64,000 bases of DNA from Terricaulis sp. (GTDB taxonomy: Bacteria; Pseudomonadota; Alphaproteobacteria; Caulobacterales; Aquidulcibacteraceae): positions 330,558 through 394,557 of the forward strand of contig JANPZV010000002.1 in NCBI GenBank assembly GCA_024707365.1. The letters run 5' to 3'. The notes below the pieces were generated by a model that made no database searches, was not told where the DNA came from, and saw only the letters and a list, made by a program, of their open reading frames with translations. This document shows positions 20,415 through 30,964 of this stretch, one piece after another. A program made the position numbers and the translations under genes. How positions within the stretch are numbered: the stretch's first letter is position 1; the number at the start of each line of letters is the position of its first letter.

Positions 20415-20440
20415 CCCTCTCCCCCTCTCGGGGGAGAGGG
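20415..20440. terminator. Bidirectional hairpin between convergent trmFO and thiG
   Basis: Perfect 11-bp arms CCCTCTCCCCC and GGGGGAGAGGG around a TCTC loop. It lies in the 68-bp gap between two convergent stops. The flanking CCCTCACCCTGCCCTC is typical of dispersed repeats in this class, so it may be a repeat reused as a terminator. Confidence 0.6.
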
Positions 20441-20445
20441 TTGTG

Positions 20446-21216
20446 TCAGATCAAACCCGCCAATGGCGAGCTTGGGTCTGCGTAGCGCTTCTTGCCCATC
20501 CGCCCCGCGAGATACGCTTCGCGTCCGGCGATCACCGCGTGCTTCATGGCTTTGGCCATGCGCACTGGATCTTTCGCTTCGGCGATGGCGGTGTTCATCA
20601 GCACGCCGTCCACGCCCAGTTCCATCGCCACGGCCGCATCGCTCGCGGTGCCGACGCCCGCGTCCACGATCACCGGCACGCGGGCTTGTTCGACGATGAG
20701 GCGGATGCCCACCGGGTTTTGCACGCCCAGCCCCGAGCCGATCAGCGAGCCGAGCGGCATGATGGCGACGCACCCCGCATCCTCCAGCTTGCGCGCATAG
20801 ACCGGATCGTCGCTGCAATAGACCATCACCTCAAAGCCCTCGGCGACGAGGATTTTGGCGGCGGAAAGGGTTTCTTCCATATCGGGATAGAGCGTTTTCT
20901 GATCGGCCAGCACTTCGAGCTTCACCAGCTTCCAATCGCCCGCCTCGCGCGCCAGGCGCAGCGTGCGCAGCGCTTCATCGGCGGTGAAGCAGCCGGCGGT
21001 GTTGGGCAGGAACACCACCTTCTTCGGATCGATATGATCGGTGAGCCGCTCCTTGGTGGGATCGGAGAGATTCACGCGGCGCACCGCGACGGTGACGATT
21101 TCGGCGCCGGAGGCTTCCAGCGCGGCGGCGTTTTCGGCATAGGTTTTATACTTGCCGGTGCCGATGATGAGGCGGGAGCTGAAGGCCTTGCCGGCGATGG
21201 TGAGGGTGTCGGTCAT
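20446..21216 (-). CDS. thiG: Thiazole synthase
   Basis: 256-residue TIM-barrel enzyme that builds the thiazole phosphate of thiamine from deoxyxylulose 5-phosphate, dehydroglycine and ThiS-thiocarboxylate. Start [23 protein letters not shown]; the catalytic lysine lies in [10 protein letters not shown], and phosphate-binding loops appear in [14 protein letters not shown] and [17 protein letters not shown]. The start is at 21216, whose ATG overlaps the stop of the upstream DUF5615-like gene (ATGA). thiS lies 530 bp upstream on the same strand, separated by the DUF433/DUF5615 pair, an unusual interruption of the thiS-thiG operon. Confidence 0.95.
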   Translation of the reverse strand: MTDTLTIAGKAFSSRLIIGTGKYKTYAENAAALEASGAEIVTVAVRRVNLSDPTKERLTDHIDPKKVVFLPNTAGCFTADEALRTLRLAREAGDWKLVKLEVLADQKTLYPDMEETLSAAKILVAEGFEVMVYCSDDPVYARKLEDAGCVAIMPLGSLIGSGLGVQNPVGIRLIVEQARVPVIVDAGVGTASDAAVAMELGVDGVLMNTAIAEAKDPVRMAKAMKHAVIAGREAYLAGRMGKKRYADPSSPLAGLI

Positions 21217-21483
21217 GGGATAGATACTTCGATCAAAGCGCCAGGCGCGGCGCGCGCGAGCGCCTCCGCGACAAGCGACATGTGCAATTTGATGCGCCGC
21301 CAATTGGTCGTCGAAAGCACGATGATCGCCAAACGACGGCCCGCAAGGTTCTGCTGATAGCGCAAATTCTGATCTGTCGTCATCAGCACATCAAATCCAT
21401 CAGCCTCGGCGGCGGATAGCAGATTTCCATTGGAGAGCATCTGCCAACCGCGCAGGGGTTCCTTGATCGAAAAGCACTTTCAC
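21213..21483 (-). pseudogene. DUF5615 PIN-like protein, internally deleted
   Basis: DUF5615 proteins (about 115 residues) are PIN-like putative toxins paired with DUF433 antitoxins. Here the GTG start at 21483 gives the usual opening VKVLFDQGTPA, and the second half ([20 protein letters not shown], then [20 protein letters not shown]) is well preserved. About 23-25 codons that normally lie between them are missing, and the halves are in different frames. The catalytic acidic residues of the PIN-like fold around the junction are probably lost. The stop overlaps the thiG start. A real deletion is more likely than a one-base error. Confidence 0.7.
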
Positions 21484-21487
21484 GGCG

Positions 21488-21706
21488 CTATGCCGTCTCA
21501 AGGCTGCGCTGCGCGTGCTCCAAAACCGCCTCGGCGTCGGCGCGCGCCACGCCTGGAAACCATTCCAGGAATTGGTCGATGCTCGCCCCGCCCTCCAGGT
21601 TCTCGAACAGCGCTTTCACCGGCACGCGCGTGCCTTTGAAGAGCCAGGCGCCGCTGACCTTCTCGGGGCTGCGCTCGACAGCCGGGCATTGGCTCCAGTC
21701 GATCAT
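21488..21706 (-). CDS. DUF433 family putative antitoxin
   Basis: 72-residue HTH-type small protein of the DUF433 family, usually encoded directly before a DUF5615 partner. Landmarks are the C-terminal-half block IDQFLEWFPGV and the opening MIDWSQCPAVERSPEKVSGAWLFKGTRVPV, where FKGTRVPV is diagnostic. It ends 4 bp before the truncated DUF5615 gene and lies 37 bp after the stop of thiS on the same strand. The antitoxin looks intact although its partner appears broken. Assignment as a toxin-antitoxin pair is by family association; DNA-binding autoregulation is inferred. Confidence 0.8.
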   Translation of the reverse strand: MIDWSQCPAVERSPEKVSGAWLFKGTRVPVKALFENLEGGASIDQFLEWFPGVARADAEAVLEHAQRSLETA

Positions 21707-21743
21707 CTTTCAAACCTGACGCTGGGCGGGGGCAAAAACAAGC

Positions 21744-21944
21744 TCACCCGCCCCCCACAAATTGCACGATCTCCAGTTGATCCCCTTCCGCGAGCGCCGT
21801 CTCGGCCCAGAGGCTCCTGGGGGCGATCTCGCGGTTGTGCTCCACGGCCACGCGCCGGCCCTCGATCTCCAGGGAGGCGAGCAGGTCGGCGATCGTCGCC
21901 GAATCGGGAACTTCCCGCATTTCTCCGTTGACGGTGAGAAGCAT
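21744..21944 (-). CDS. thiS: Sulfur carrier protein ThiS
   Basis: 66-residue ubiquitin-fold carrier that is thiocarboxylated at its C-terminal glycine and donates sulfur to ThiG. It starts [15 protein letters not shown] and ends with the required Gly-Gly (QFVGGG). The [14 protein letters not shown] segment is conserved. The start at 21944 excludes a longer, unsupported upstream extension. The gene is divergent from aroQ. I see no TPP-riboswitch-like sequence in the 93-bp gap upstream. Confidence 0.92.
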   Translation of the reverse strand: MLLTVNGEMREVPDSATIADLLASLEIEGRRVAVEHNREIAPRSLWAETALAEGDQLEIVQFVGGG

Positions 21945-22037
21945 CGGCTTTCCTATCGCCCCCGACTTAAGCCCCCTTGAGCCGGGGTTCAACGTGCCCG
22001 CCCCCAGGGGCGCTAGCGAAATGAATTTCCAGGGACG

Positions 22038-22502
22038 ATGCCGGAACCAAAGCCCCTTTACGTGCTGAACGGGCCCAACCTGAATTTGTTGGGAACCCGC
22101 GAGCCGCACATCTACGGCCACGCCACGCTGGCCGATATTGAGGCCGCCTGCGCCCAGCGGGCGGCCGATCTGGGGCGCGGTATCGTGTTCCGCCAGTCCA
22201 ATATCGAGGGGCAATTGGTGGATTGGCTGCAAGAGGCGCGCGACAAAGCGGGCGCTGTTGTTTTAAACGCCGGCGCCTATACCCACACCTCCGTCGCGCT
22301 GCACGACGCTATCAAGGCCATTGGCGTGCCGGTGATCGAGACCCATCTTTCCAACCCCGCAACGCGCGAAGAGTTTCGCCATGTGTCGCTCGTGGGCCAA
22401 GCGGCCAAGGGCGTGATCGCGGGGTTTGGGGCGATGTCCTATCTGCTGGCCATTGAAGCGGCGGCCTTGCTGGCGAATGAAATTGAAAGCCCGCGCGCTT
22501 GA
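22038..22502 (+). CDS. aroQ: Type II 3-dehydroquinate dehydratase
   Basis: 154-residue enzyme converting 3-dehydroquinate to 3-dehydroshikimate in the shikimate pathway. Recognised by the opening [21 protein letters not shown], the catalytic tyrosine in IYG, the [16 protein letters not shown] block and [17 protein letters not shown] with the catalytic histidine region. Full length for the family. It is followed 17 bp later by accB on the same strand, the aroQ-accB-accC order common in proteobacteria. Confidence 0.97.
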   Translation: MPEPKPLYVLNGPNLNLLGTREPHIYGHATLADIEAACAQRAADLGRGIVFRQSNIEGQLVDWLQEARDKAGAVVLNAGAYTHTSVALHDAIKAIGVPVIETHLSNPATREEFRHVSLVGQAAKGVIAGFGAMSYLLAIEAAALLANEIESPRA

Positions 22503-22519
22503 GCAGGAAAACAAAAGCA

Positions 22520-23002
22520 ATGAGTGAGAAGAAAACAAATATCGATCCGGGCCTGGTGCGCGAGCTTGCGTCCATCCTGAACGATACTGGGCTTTCCGAA
22601 ATCGAGGTCGAGCAAGGCGAATTGCGCCTGCGCCTGGCGCGCACGCTGACGGTGGCCGCAGCGCCTGCGCCAGCTTTCGCCGCCGCCGCCGCGCCTGCTG
22701 CGATCGCTGCGCCGGCTGCGCCCGCGCCCGCCGCTTCGGCCCCGGCCGCGGCCGATCTTTCCAAGCATCCGGGCGCTGTGGCCTCCCCGATGGTGGGCAC
22801 GGCCTATCTTTCGCCCGAGCCAGGCGCGCCGACCTTTATCAAGGTGGGCGACACCGTCACCCAAGGCCAGACGCTGATGGTGGTGGAAGCGATGAAGACG
22901 TTCAACCCGATCCCCGCCCCGCGCGCGGGCAAGGTGACGGCGATCCTAGTGACCGACGCCCAGCCGGTGGAATTCGGCGAGCCGCTGGCGATTATCGAAT
23001 GA
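22520..23002 (+). CDS. accB: Biotin carboxyl carrier protein of acetyl-CoA carboxylase
   Basis: 160 residues. An N-terminal helical region (MSEKKTNIDPGLVRELASIL) is followed by an Ala/Pro-rich linker (about residues 55-85), then a biotinyl domain (APTFIKVGDTVTQGQTLMVV) with the biotin-accepting Lys126 in VVEAMKTFNPI. It carries biotin between AccC and the carboxyltransferase in the first step of fatty acid synthesis. It lies just after aroQ and before accC, but the accB-accC gap is unusually long (123 bp) and filled with heptamer repeats. Confidence 0.96.
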   Translation: MSEKKTNIDPGLVRELASILNDTGLSEIEVEQGELRLRLARTLTVAAAPAPAFAAAAAPAAIAAPAAPAPAASAPAAADLSKHPGAVASPMVGTAYLSPEPGAPTFIKVGDTVTQGQTLMVVEAMKTFNPIPAPRAGKVTAILVTDAQPVEFGEPLAIIE

Positions 23003-23006
23003 GATC

Positions 23007-23117
23007 GGCAATAGGCAATAGGCAATGGGCAATGGGAGCGCGCGTTGGCGCGCCTCGAGCGCTTAAGCCGGCCGCCGCGCGATTCACCCCATTCCCCATT
23101 CCCCATTCCCCATTCCC
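23007..23117. repeat. Two inverted heptamer arrays between accB and accC
   Basis: Array 1 (23007-23036) has four copies of GGCAATA/GGCAATG. Array 2 (23091-23117) has about four copies of ATTCCCC, whose reverse complement GGGGAAT closely resembles array 1. Together with the GC-rich GCGCGTTGGCGCGC between them they can fold into an imperfect long hairpin. Effect on accBC coupling unknown. Confidence 0.75.
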
Positions 23118-23125
23118 GAACCCTC

Positions 23126-24475
23126 ATGTTTGAAAAAGTCCTCATCGCCAACCGAGGCGAGATCGCGCTGCGCATTCATCGCGCGTGCAAAGAGATGGGC
23201 ATCGCCACCGTGGCGGTGCATTCCACCGCCGACGCCGAAGCCATGCATGTGCGCCTCGCCGATGAGAGCGTGTGCATCGGCCCGCCGCAGGCGGCGAAAT
23301 CCTATCTCAATATCGCCTCGATCATCGCCGCCGCCGAGATCACCGGCGCGCAGGCGATCCATCCCGGCTACGGCTTTCTTTCCGAGAACGCCAAATTCGC
23401 GGACATCGTCACCCAGCATGGCATGACGTTTATCGGCCCCACGGCCGAGCATATCCGGCTGATGGGCGATAAGATCGCCGCCAAACAAGCCGCGATCGAT
23501 ACCGGCATGCCCGTGGTGCCCGGCTCCGATGGCGGACTTGAAAGCGAAGCCGAAGCGCTCAAAGTGGCGAAAAAGATCGGCTATCCGGTGCTGATCAAAG
23601 CCGCCGCGGGCGGGGGCGGGCGCGGCATGAAAGTGGCGCGCACGGCCGAAGAATTGCCCGTCGCCTTCGCCACCGCGCGCGCCGAAGCCAAAGCCGCGTT
23701 CGGCGACGATGCGGTCTATATGGAAAAATACCTGACGCGCCCGCGCCATATCGAGATCCAAGTGGTGGCCGATAGCCACGGCAACGTGATCCATCTGGGC
23801 GAGCGTGATTGCTCCTTGCAGCGCCGCCACCAAAAGGTGCTCGAAGAAGCGCCCTCCCCGGCGCTCAACGATGAGGATCGCGCCAAGATCGGCAAGATCA
23901 CGGCCGATGCGATTTCAAAGCTCGGCTATCTCGGCGTCGGCACGGTTGAGTATCTTTATGAGGACGGCGAGTTCTATTTCATCGAAATGAACACGCGCCT
24001 GCAGGTGGAGCATCCCGTCACCGAGATGATCACCGGCATTGACCTTGTGCGTGAGCAGATCCGCATCGCCGATGGCGCGCAGCTTTCGGTGAAGCAGAAG
24101 GACGTGAAGTTCAACGGCCATTCCATCGAGTGCCGCGTCAACGCCGAGCATCCGCGCACGTTCGCGCCCTCGCCCGGCCGCATCACCGGCTTTCACCCGC
24201 CCGGCGGGCTTGGCGTGCGGCTCGATAGCGCGATCTACGCGAACTACGCGATCCCGCCGAATTATGACTCGCTGATCGGCAAGCTGATCGTGCATGGGCG
24301 CGATCGCTCTGAGTGCCTGATGCGGCTCAAGCGCGCCCTGAACGAGATGGTGATCACCGGGGTGGACACCACGCTGCCGCTGTTCCGCGATCTGGTGAAC
24401 GAGCCGGACGTGATCAATGGCGATTACTCGATCCACTGGCTTGAGCAGCATTTGAAGGCTGAGGCCGAAGGCTAA
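23126..24475 (+). CDS. accC: Biotin carboxylase subunit of acetyl-CoA carboxylase
   Basis: 449-residue ATP-grasp enzyme that carboxylates the biotin of AccB. It starts [18 protein letters not shown]; the glycine-rich ATP loop is [12 protein letters not shown] (residues about 160-170), and catalytic residues lie in [20 protein letters not shown]. The C-terminal domain starts near [12 protein letters not shown]. Complete and intact. The start at 23126 immediately follows the ATTCCCC repeat array, which leaves no clear Shine-Dalgarno sequence, so translation initiation may depend on repeat structure. Confidence 0.97.
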   Translation: MFEKVLIANRGEIALRIHRACKEMGIATVAVHSTADAEAMHVRLADESVCIGPPQAAKSYLNIASIIAAAEITGAQAIHPGYGFLSENAKFADIVTQHGMTFIGPTAEHIRLMGDKIAAKQAAIDTGMPVVPGSDGGLESEAEALKVAKKIGYPVLIKAAAGGGGRGMKVARTAEELPVAFATARAEAKAAFGDDAVYMEKYLTRPRHIEIQVVADSHGNVIHLGERDCSLQRRHQKVLEEAPSPALNDEDRAKIGKITADAISKLGYLGVGTVEYLYEDGEFYFIEMNTRLQVEHPVTEMITGIDLVREQIRIADGAQLSVKQKDVKFNGHSIECRVNAEHPRTFAPSPGRITGFHPPGGLGVRLDSAIYANYAIPPNYDSLIGKLIVHGRDRSECLMRLKRALNEMVITGVDTTLPLFRDLVNEPDVINGDYSIHWLEQHLKAEAEG

Positions 24476-24523
24476 GCTGAGCCCCGCTTTGCAAGCGGGC
24501 GCAGCTTTGGCATCCTTGCGCAC

Positions 24524-25164
24524 GTGAAGCCGTTCTCCACCGACGATCTCTTGGCCTGCTATCGGCGCGGGGTGTTTCCCATGGCCGAGAGCCGGGAGGA
24601 TGAGGGCTTTTTCATCGTCGATCCCGATTGGCGCACGGTATTGCCGCTTGAGCCGTTTGCGATGCCGCGCCGGCTTGCACGCACGCTGCGCCAGGATCGC
24701 TTCCGCTTCAGCATCGACCGCGATTTTGAAGCGGTGATTGATTCTTGCGCCGCCCCCGCCGCCGACCGCGAGGACACCTGGATCAATCCCGACATCCGCG
24801 CGCTTTATCTTTCGCTCCACGCCCAGGGCGCGGCCCATAGCGTGGAGGCGCGCATCGATGGCGCGCTGGTGGGCGGGCTTTATGGCGTGGCGATCGGCGG
24901 GGCGTTCTTCGGCGAGAGCATGTTCAGCCGCGCGACCGACGCCAGCAAAGCCGCGCTCGTGCATCTGGCCGCGCGGCTGCGCTTTGGCGGCTTTAAACTG
25001 CTCGACGCGCAATTTACCACGCCGCACCTTTTGCAATTTGGCGCGCAAACGCTGCCGCGCCGGGTATTTCAGGATTTGCTCAGCGTGGCGCTGCACACGC
25101 GCGCGGATTTTTCGGCGCTGCCGGAAGATACGCGCGGGGCGGCATTGGCGGCGATTGCGGGGGC

Positions 25165-25168
<4 letters not shown>
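24524..25168 (+). CDS. aat: Leucyl/phenylalanyl-tRNA--protein transferase
   Basis: 214-residue enzyme of the N-degron pathway that transfers Leu or Phe from tRNA to N-terminal Arg or Lys, marking proteins for ClpAP. Family stretches: LLACYRRGVFPMAE, TWINPDIRALYLSLHAQGAAHSVE, and GGAFFGESMFSRATDASKAALVHL. It begins with GTG at 24524. It follows accC by 48 bp, with a small hairpin (CCCGCTT-TGC-AAGCGGG, 24483-24499) between them. Its stop overlaps the convergent antitoxin gene by 4 bp. Confidence 0.95.
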
Positions 25169-26855
<1,687 letters not shown>

Positions 26856-27698
26856 CTACTGGGCGGCGGCGGCCGCCGCCTCTTCGGCGGCTTCCTTCTT
26901 GGCGCGCCAGCGCTCGATCAGCCAGACCAGCCAGATCGAAATCTCATAGAGCGTATACATCGGGATCCACATCACGACGAGCGAGATCACGTCGGGCGGG
27001 GTCACCAAGGAGGAGAATACGGCGATGCCCAAAATGGCGTAGCGCCGCCCCTTGCGCAGCATCTCGGCCGAGACAACCCCGATGCGCGCCAGCAGCGAGA
27101 GCACCACCGGCAATTGGAAGCAAATGCCGAACGCCAGCACCAAAGTGGAGGCGAGCGCAAAATACTCGTTCATCTTCGGGATGAGTTCGACGCTGACGGC
27201 CTCGTTCTCAATCTGGAAATTCAGCGCGAAATACATGGCAAAGCGCAGGCCGACAAAATAGGCGAACGCCGCCCCGGCCAGAAACATGAGCGGCGAGGCC
27301 ACCAGGAACGGCGCCACCGCCCCGCGCTCGCGCTTATAAAGCCCCGGCGCAATGAAGGCGTAGGCCTGATAGGCCAGATACGGGAACGAGATGGCGACGC
27401 CGCCCATCAAGGCGATGCGGAGATAGGTGTAAAAGCCCTCGAGCGGGGCGGTGATCTGCAAGCGCGGGGTTTCCCCCGGCTCAAGGAAACCGCGCTGCAC
27501 CAGCGCTTCCCGATACGGGCCGACCAGCAATTCAAAAATCGGCGCGGCGAAGAAATAAGCCACCACCGTGCCGACAACCAGCGCGATCAGCGCCTTGATC
27601 AGCCGGTCACGCAATTCGGAAAGATGATCGAGCAGCGGCGCGCGGGAGGCTTCGATTTCATCCTCGTCGCTCGATTGTTTCTGCGCCTCTTGCGTCAC
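26856..27698 (-). CDS. tatC: Sec-independent protein translocase TatC
   Basis: 280-residue inner-membrane protein with six predicted helices, the twin-arginine signal receptor. It starts with a long acidic N-tail (DEDEIEASRAPLLDHLSELRDRL) in which PLLDHLSELRDRLI is the conserved TatC opening; a glutamate important for signal-peptide contact lies there. YQAYAFIAPGLYKRERG is the conserved cytoplasmic loop. The ATG at 27698 overlaps the tatB stop by 4 nt. Intact. Confidence 0.95.
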   Translation of the reverse strand: MTQEAQKQSSDEDEIEASRAPLLDHLSELRDRLIKALIALVVGTVVAYFFAAPIFELLVGPYREALVQRGFLEPGETPRLQITAPLEGFYTYLRIALMGGVAISFPYLAYQAYAFIAPGLYKRERGAVAPFLVASPLMFLAGAAFAYFVGLRFAMYFALNFQIENEAVSVELIPKMNEYFALASTLVLAFGICFQLPVVLSLLARIGVVSAEMLRKGRRYAILGIAVFSSLVTPPDVISLVVMWIPMYTLYEISIWLVWLIERWRAKKEAAEEAAAAAAQ

Positions 27699-28138
27699 GA
27701 GGCGCTCCGCTGCGCGGGGGCGGGCTCAACCGGCGCTTCGGTGAGATTTTCTTCCGGCGCTTCGGGCGCGGCTTCGGCCTTGGGCGCTTCGCCTTCCGGC
27801 GCTTCAAGCGCGGGCGCTGGCGATGGCGCGGGGATGGCGGGCGGGGATTTTACCCCGGCGTAATCCTCAAGCGTGGGCAGCGGCTTGTTGAGTTCGCGGG
27901 TGATGTCTTGCAGCGAGGTGGCGCGGCGCAGCGATTCCACCTCGCGCTTGAGCTCATCAAGTTCAGCCTGGCGGGCGAGCTCATCAAAGCCGGTGCGGAA
28001 TTCTTGCGCCATGCCGCGCAGCTTGGCGGTGAAGCGGCCGATCTTGCGGAACAGCAAAGGCAATTCCTTCGGGCCCACCACCACAAGGGCGAGCACCGCA
28101 ATGACCAGCATTTCTGTCCAGCCGAGGCTCGGAAACAT
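27695..28138 (-). CDS. tatB: Sec-independent protein translocase TatB
   Basis: 147 residues: one N-terminal transmembrane helix (LGWTEMLVIAVLALVVVGP), the typical VVGPKELP hinge, an amphipathic helix (LPLLFRKIGRFTAKLRGMAQEF), then a disordered Pro/Glu/Ala-rich tail. It forms the receptor complex with TatC. The longer tail distinguishes it from TatA just upstream. Part of the tatABC operon. Confidence 0.92.
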   Translation of the reverse strand: MFPSLGWTEMLVIAVLALVVVGPKELPLLFRKIGRFTAKLRGMAQEFRTGFDELARQAELDELKREVESLRRATSLQDITRELNKPLPTLEDYAGVKSPPAIPAPSPAPALEAPEGEAPKAEAAPEAPEENLTEAPVEPAPAQRSAS

Positions 28139-28160
28139 GGGCGCTTACCCCGCGCGCGCT

Positions 28161-28361
28161 CTACTGCACGCGGTCCTTTTGATCGGTGACCTGGGCGGGA
28201 GGCTCCTCGGGCTTTTTATCTTCTTCACTGATGCCTTTGCGGAAGCCCTTAATGCCCTCGCCGACATCCTTCATCAGATTGGCGATCCGGCCCGGCTTGC
28301 CAAACAGCAAGAAGGCAAGCGCAAGGATAATCAGAAGGGCCCAAATGCTCGGGGGGTGCAT
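28161..28361 (-). CDS. tatA: Sec-independent protein translocase TatA
   Basis: 66 residues. The N-terminal membrane helix (IWALLIILALAFLLFG) is followed by the hinge KPGRIANL and an amphipathic helix, then a short charged tail (EEDKKPEEPP). TatA oligomers form the conduit for folded, twin-arginine-bearing proteins. It starts 42 bp after the scpB stop (28404) on the same strand, so it may share the scp transcript. Confidence 0.9.
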   Translation of the reverse strand: MHPPSIWALLIILALAFLLFGKPGRIANLMKDVGEGIKGFRKGISEEDKKPEEPPAQVTDQKDRVQ

Positions 28362-28403
28362 TGTGCAAACTCCATTCAGCGCATCATGCGCATTGGCGCG
28401 GGA

Positions 28404-29120
28404 TTACTCGTCCTCGCCCAGATGATCCACGAAAAAGCTTGCTGCGTCGTCACCTTCTGACAGCGGCTCTTCGTCCGGGGCCTGCCCTTCACTTGGGCGC
28501 GGCACCTCGATCTGGCCCGCCGCGCGTGGATCGAGCAGGCCAAGGCCCTTGAGATCGTCCTTGCCCGGCAGGGCGTCAAGCGAAGCCAGGCCGAACTGGC
28601 TGAGAAATGCGTCCGTCGTCCCGAAGGTGAGCGGCCGGCCCGGCGTGCGGCGGCGGCCGCGCGGGCGAATCCAGCCGATTTCCAGCAAAAGCTCCATCGC
28701 CCCGCGCGAGAGCGAGACGCCGCAGATCTCTTCGATTTCGGCGCGGGTGACCGGCTGATGGTATGCAATAACCGCAAGCGTTTCCATCGCGGCTTTGGGC
28801 AGGCGCTTGGGCTGCTGCCTGGTTTCGGCGAAGAGCCCGCCCAGATCCGGCGCGGATTGGAACCGCCAGGCCCCGCCCGCCTCCACCAGCTCCACGCCCC
28901 GGCCGGCATAATCGGCTTTGAGCTGCATCAGCACGGCGGCGATGTCGAGGCCGGGAAAGCGCTCGGCCAGGGCCTTGGCGGAGATCGGCTCTCCGCCCGC
29001 GAACAGAAGCGCCTCAACCGCGCGGATCGCATCGGCCGAAGGGGGGCTGCGCTCACCCTCGGCGAACGCATCCTCGATGCGCTTCATGGCGTCAGCGACG
29101 GGGGTGTCGGGACCGGTCAT
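28404..29120 (-). CDS. scpB: Segregation and condensation protein B
   Basis: 238-residue kleisin-partner with tandem winged-helix domains that, with ScpA and SMC, forms the bacterial condensin. Family landmarks: IRAVEALLFAGGEPISAKALAERFPG at the N-terminus and VIAYHQPVTRAEIEEICGVS in the second domain, then TTDAFLSQFGLASLDALP. Start codon overlaps the scpA stop (ATGA), showing coupling. Acidic C-terminal tail is longer than usual. Confidence 0.93.
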   Translation of the reverse strand: MTGPDTPVADAMKRIEDAFAEGERSPPSADAIRAVEALLFAGGEPISAKALAERFPGLDIAAVLMQLKADYAGRGVELVEAGGAWRFQSAPDLGGLFAETRQQPKRLPKAAMETLAVIAYHQPVTRAEIEEICGVSLSRGAMELLLEIGWIRPRGRRRTPGRPLTFGTTDAFLSQFGLASLDALPGKDDLKGLGLLDPRAAGQIEVPRPSEGQAPDEEPLSEGDDAASFFVDHLGEDE

Positions 29121-29929
29121 GCTTCATCATGCCCTTGGCGGGCGCGCACGAACAGCGGCGCGAACGCCTCGGCCTGGCGCAATTCCATCTTGCCCTCGCG
29201 CGCGAGTTCCAACGCAGCGCCGAAGGTGGAGGCCACATAGCTTTCCGGCGGGGGCGCATCGGGCCCCTCCTCGGCTGCGGGCGCCACCGCTTCGATCACG
29301 CGCCACTCTTCGAGGCTTTTGAGCGCCTGCTCGAGCCGCTTGCGCGCGGTTTCGAGCGGATAGGCGCGGCGCACGAAGGTTTTGAACGCGCGCTTGCGCA
29401 CGCTCTTGGTGCGTTCGGCGCAATAGGCGTTGAGCAATTCGTAGAGATCGGCGCGCCAGGCGGTTTGCATCGTGATCAGCGTCGGGCGCGGATCGCCGTT
29501 GAGAAACACCTCGCGCCCCAGCTGCGGCAAATCCTCAAGCCGCTTGGCGCCGGCGCGCGCCAGTTCGAGCCGCTGCAATTTATCGCGCAGCGCCGCCGCT
29601 TGCTGCAGCGGATCGGGCTCATCAGGCTCAAGCTGCGGCTTGGGGATGAGCAGGCGCGATTTCAGCAGCGCAAGCCAGGCGGCCATGACGAGATAATCGC
29701 CGGCCAGTTCAATATTCGCGGCGCGCGCCTCGGCGATGAAGGCGAGATATTGATCGGCGATCTCGCCCACGGAAATCTGCGTGATGTCGAGCTTTTTGGC
29801 GCGCGCCAGTTCGAGCAGCACATAGAGCGGCCCCTCGAACGCATCGAGCGCCACAACCAACGCCTCGCCCTCTTCCGCTTCGGCGGCGGCGGCGAGATCG
29901 AGTTCTGTCTGTTCTTCCAAATCCGACAT
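29117..29929 (-). CDS. scpA: Segregation and condensation protein A
   Basis: 270-residue kleisin that bridges SMC heads and binds ScpB. The conserved opening FEGPLYVLLELARAKKLDITQISV and the block YLVMAAWLALLKSRLLIPK are typical; the C-terminal winged helix contains VASTFGAALELAREGKMELRQ. An acidic N-terminal extension precedes the domain. Six bases separate it from nagZ upstream. Confidence 0.94.
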   Translation of the reverse strand: MSDLEEQTELDLAAAAEAEEGEALVVALDAFEGPLYVLLELARAKKLDITQISVGEIADQYLAFIAEARAANIELAGDYLVMAAWLALLKSRLLIPKPQLEPDEPDPLQQAAALRDKLQRLELARAGAKRLEDLPQLGREVFLNGDPRPTLITMQTAWRADLYELLNAYCAERTKSVRKRAFKTFVRRAYPLETARKRLEQALKSLEEWRVIEAVAPAAEEGPDAPPPESYVASTFGAALELAREGKMELRQAEAFAPLFVRARQGHDEA

Positions 29930-29935
29930 GCGTGT

Positions 29936-30955
29936 TTAGGCGCCTGGCCCCATCAATTCCTTAAACCGCACCCAGCCCGCTTGCGCATCAAATTCATCCG
30001 CCGGGCGTTTGGCGAAGCCTTCCACCGCGCGGGCGCGATCCAGCGCCGCCCCTTGCAGCGGCCCGCAGCCGGCGGCGGCCTGGCGCATTTCCTTAAGAGC
30101 GCCCGAGCATTGCAGCACCACATCGCAGCCAGCGCCAAGCGCGGCGGCCGCGCGCTCTTTCAGCCCGCCTTTGACGGCGTGGGCGAGCGCCTTCATATCG
30201 AGATCATCGCTCATCAACAGGCCCGAAAAGCCGATGCGGCCGCGGATGATGTCCTCGATCACGCGCGGCGAGCATGTGGCTGGGCGGGCGCTGTCGAAGG
30301 CGTCAAACACGATATGCGCCGTCATCGCCGCTTCCGCATCTTTCAGGGCGATGAAAGGCGTGAGATCGGCGGCCAGCGCTTCGGCCTCGGCACTGACGCG
30401 CGGCAGGTGGAAATGGCTGTCGACGGCAGCGCGGCCATGGCCGGGCATGTGCTTGACGCAGCCCGCCACCGCGCCGGCATGCAGCCCTTCGAGCGCAGCG
30501 CGCGCGAGGATGCCGACATTTTTCGGATCAGCCGAAAACGCCCGATCGCCCACGATCTTATCGCTGCCGATCACCGGCACATCGAGCACCGGGGCGAAAT
30601 CGCCATCGACGCCGATGGCTTTAAGTTCATGCGCGATCAGCCGATGGCCAAGGCGCGCCGATTCAACGCCGGCGATCGCGTCCCGCTGGAAGAGATCGCC
30701 ATAGGCTTTCGCAGGCGGCCAGGTTGGCCATTCCGGGGCTTTCAGGCGCGCGACGCGCCCGCCCTCCTGATCGATCCAGATCAGCGCATGCCGGCCCACG
30801 CTCTCGCGCAGATCGGCGCAGAGCGCGCGGGTTTGTTCGCGGCTCACGCAGGCTTCGCGGAAGAGGATGAAGGCCCAAGGCTGCGCCTCACGGAAAAACG
30901 CGCGCGTTTCCGCATCGAGCTTGGGTTGGCGAAGGCCGAGCGCGCAGCTGAGCAT
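29936..30955 (-). CDS. nagZ: Beta-N-acetylhexosaminidase (peptidoglycan recycling)
   Basis: 339-residue family GH3 glycosidase that removes GlcNAc from muropeptides in the cytoplasm. The KHMPGHGRAAVDSH loop (flexible catalytic His loop) and the nucleophile aspartate in GLLMSDDLDMKAL are present. The opening WAFILFREACVSREQTRAL and IDQEGGRVARLKAP are typical. No signal peptide. Located between a SPOR protein and scpA, the usual alphaproteobacterial order. Confidence 0.94.
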   Translation of the reverse strand: MLSCALGLRQPKLDAETRAFFREAQPWAFILFREACVSREQTRALCADLRESVGRHALIWIDQEGGRVARLKAPEWPTWPPAKAYGDLFQRDAIAGVESARLGHRLIAHELKAIGVDGDFAPVLDVPVIGSDKIVGDRAFSADPKNVGILARAALEGLHAGAVAGCVKHMPGHGRAAVDSHFHLPRVSAEAEALAADLTPFIALKDAEAAMTAHIVFDAFDSARPATCSPRVIEDIIRGRIGFSGLLMSDDLDMKALAHAVKGGLKERAAAALGAGCDVVLQCSGALKEMRQAAAGCGPLQGAALDRARAVEGFAKRPADEFDAQAGWVRFKELMGPGA

Positions 30956-30964
30956 GCGATGCCC

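Noticed and set aside
21945-22037. TPP riboswitch upstream of thiS
   Set aside because: No CTGAGA-type or ACCC TPP core seen in the 93-bp gap.
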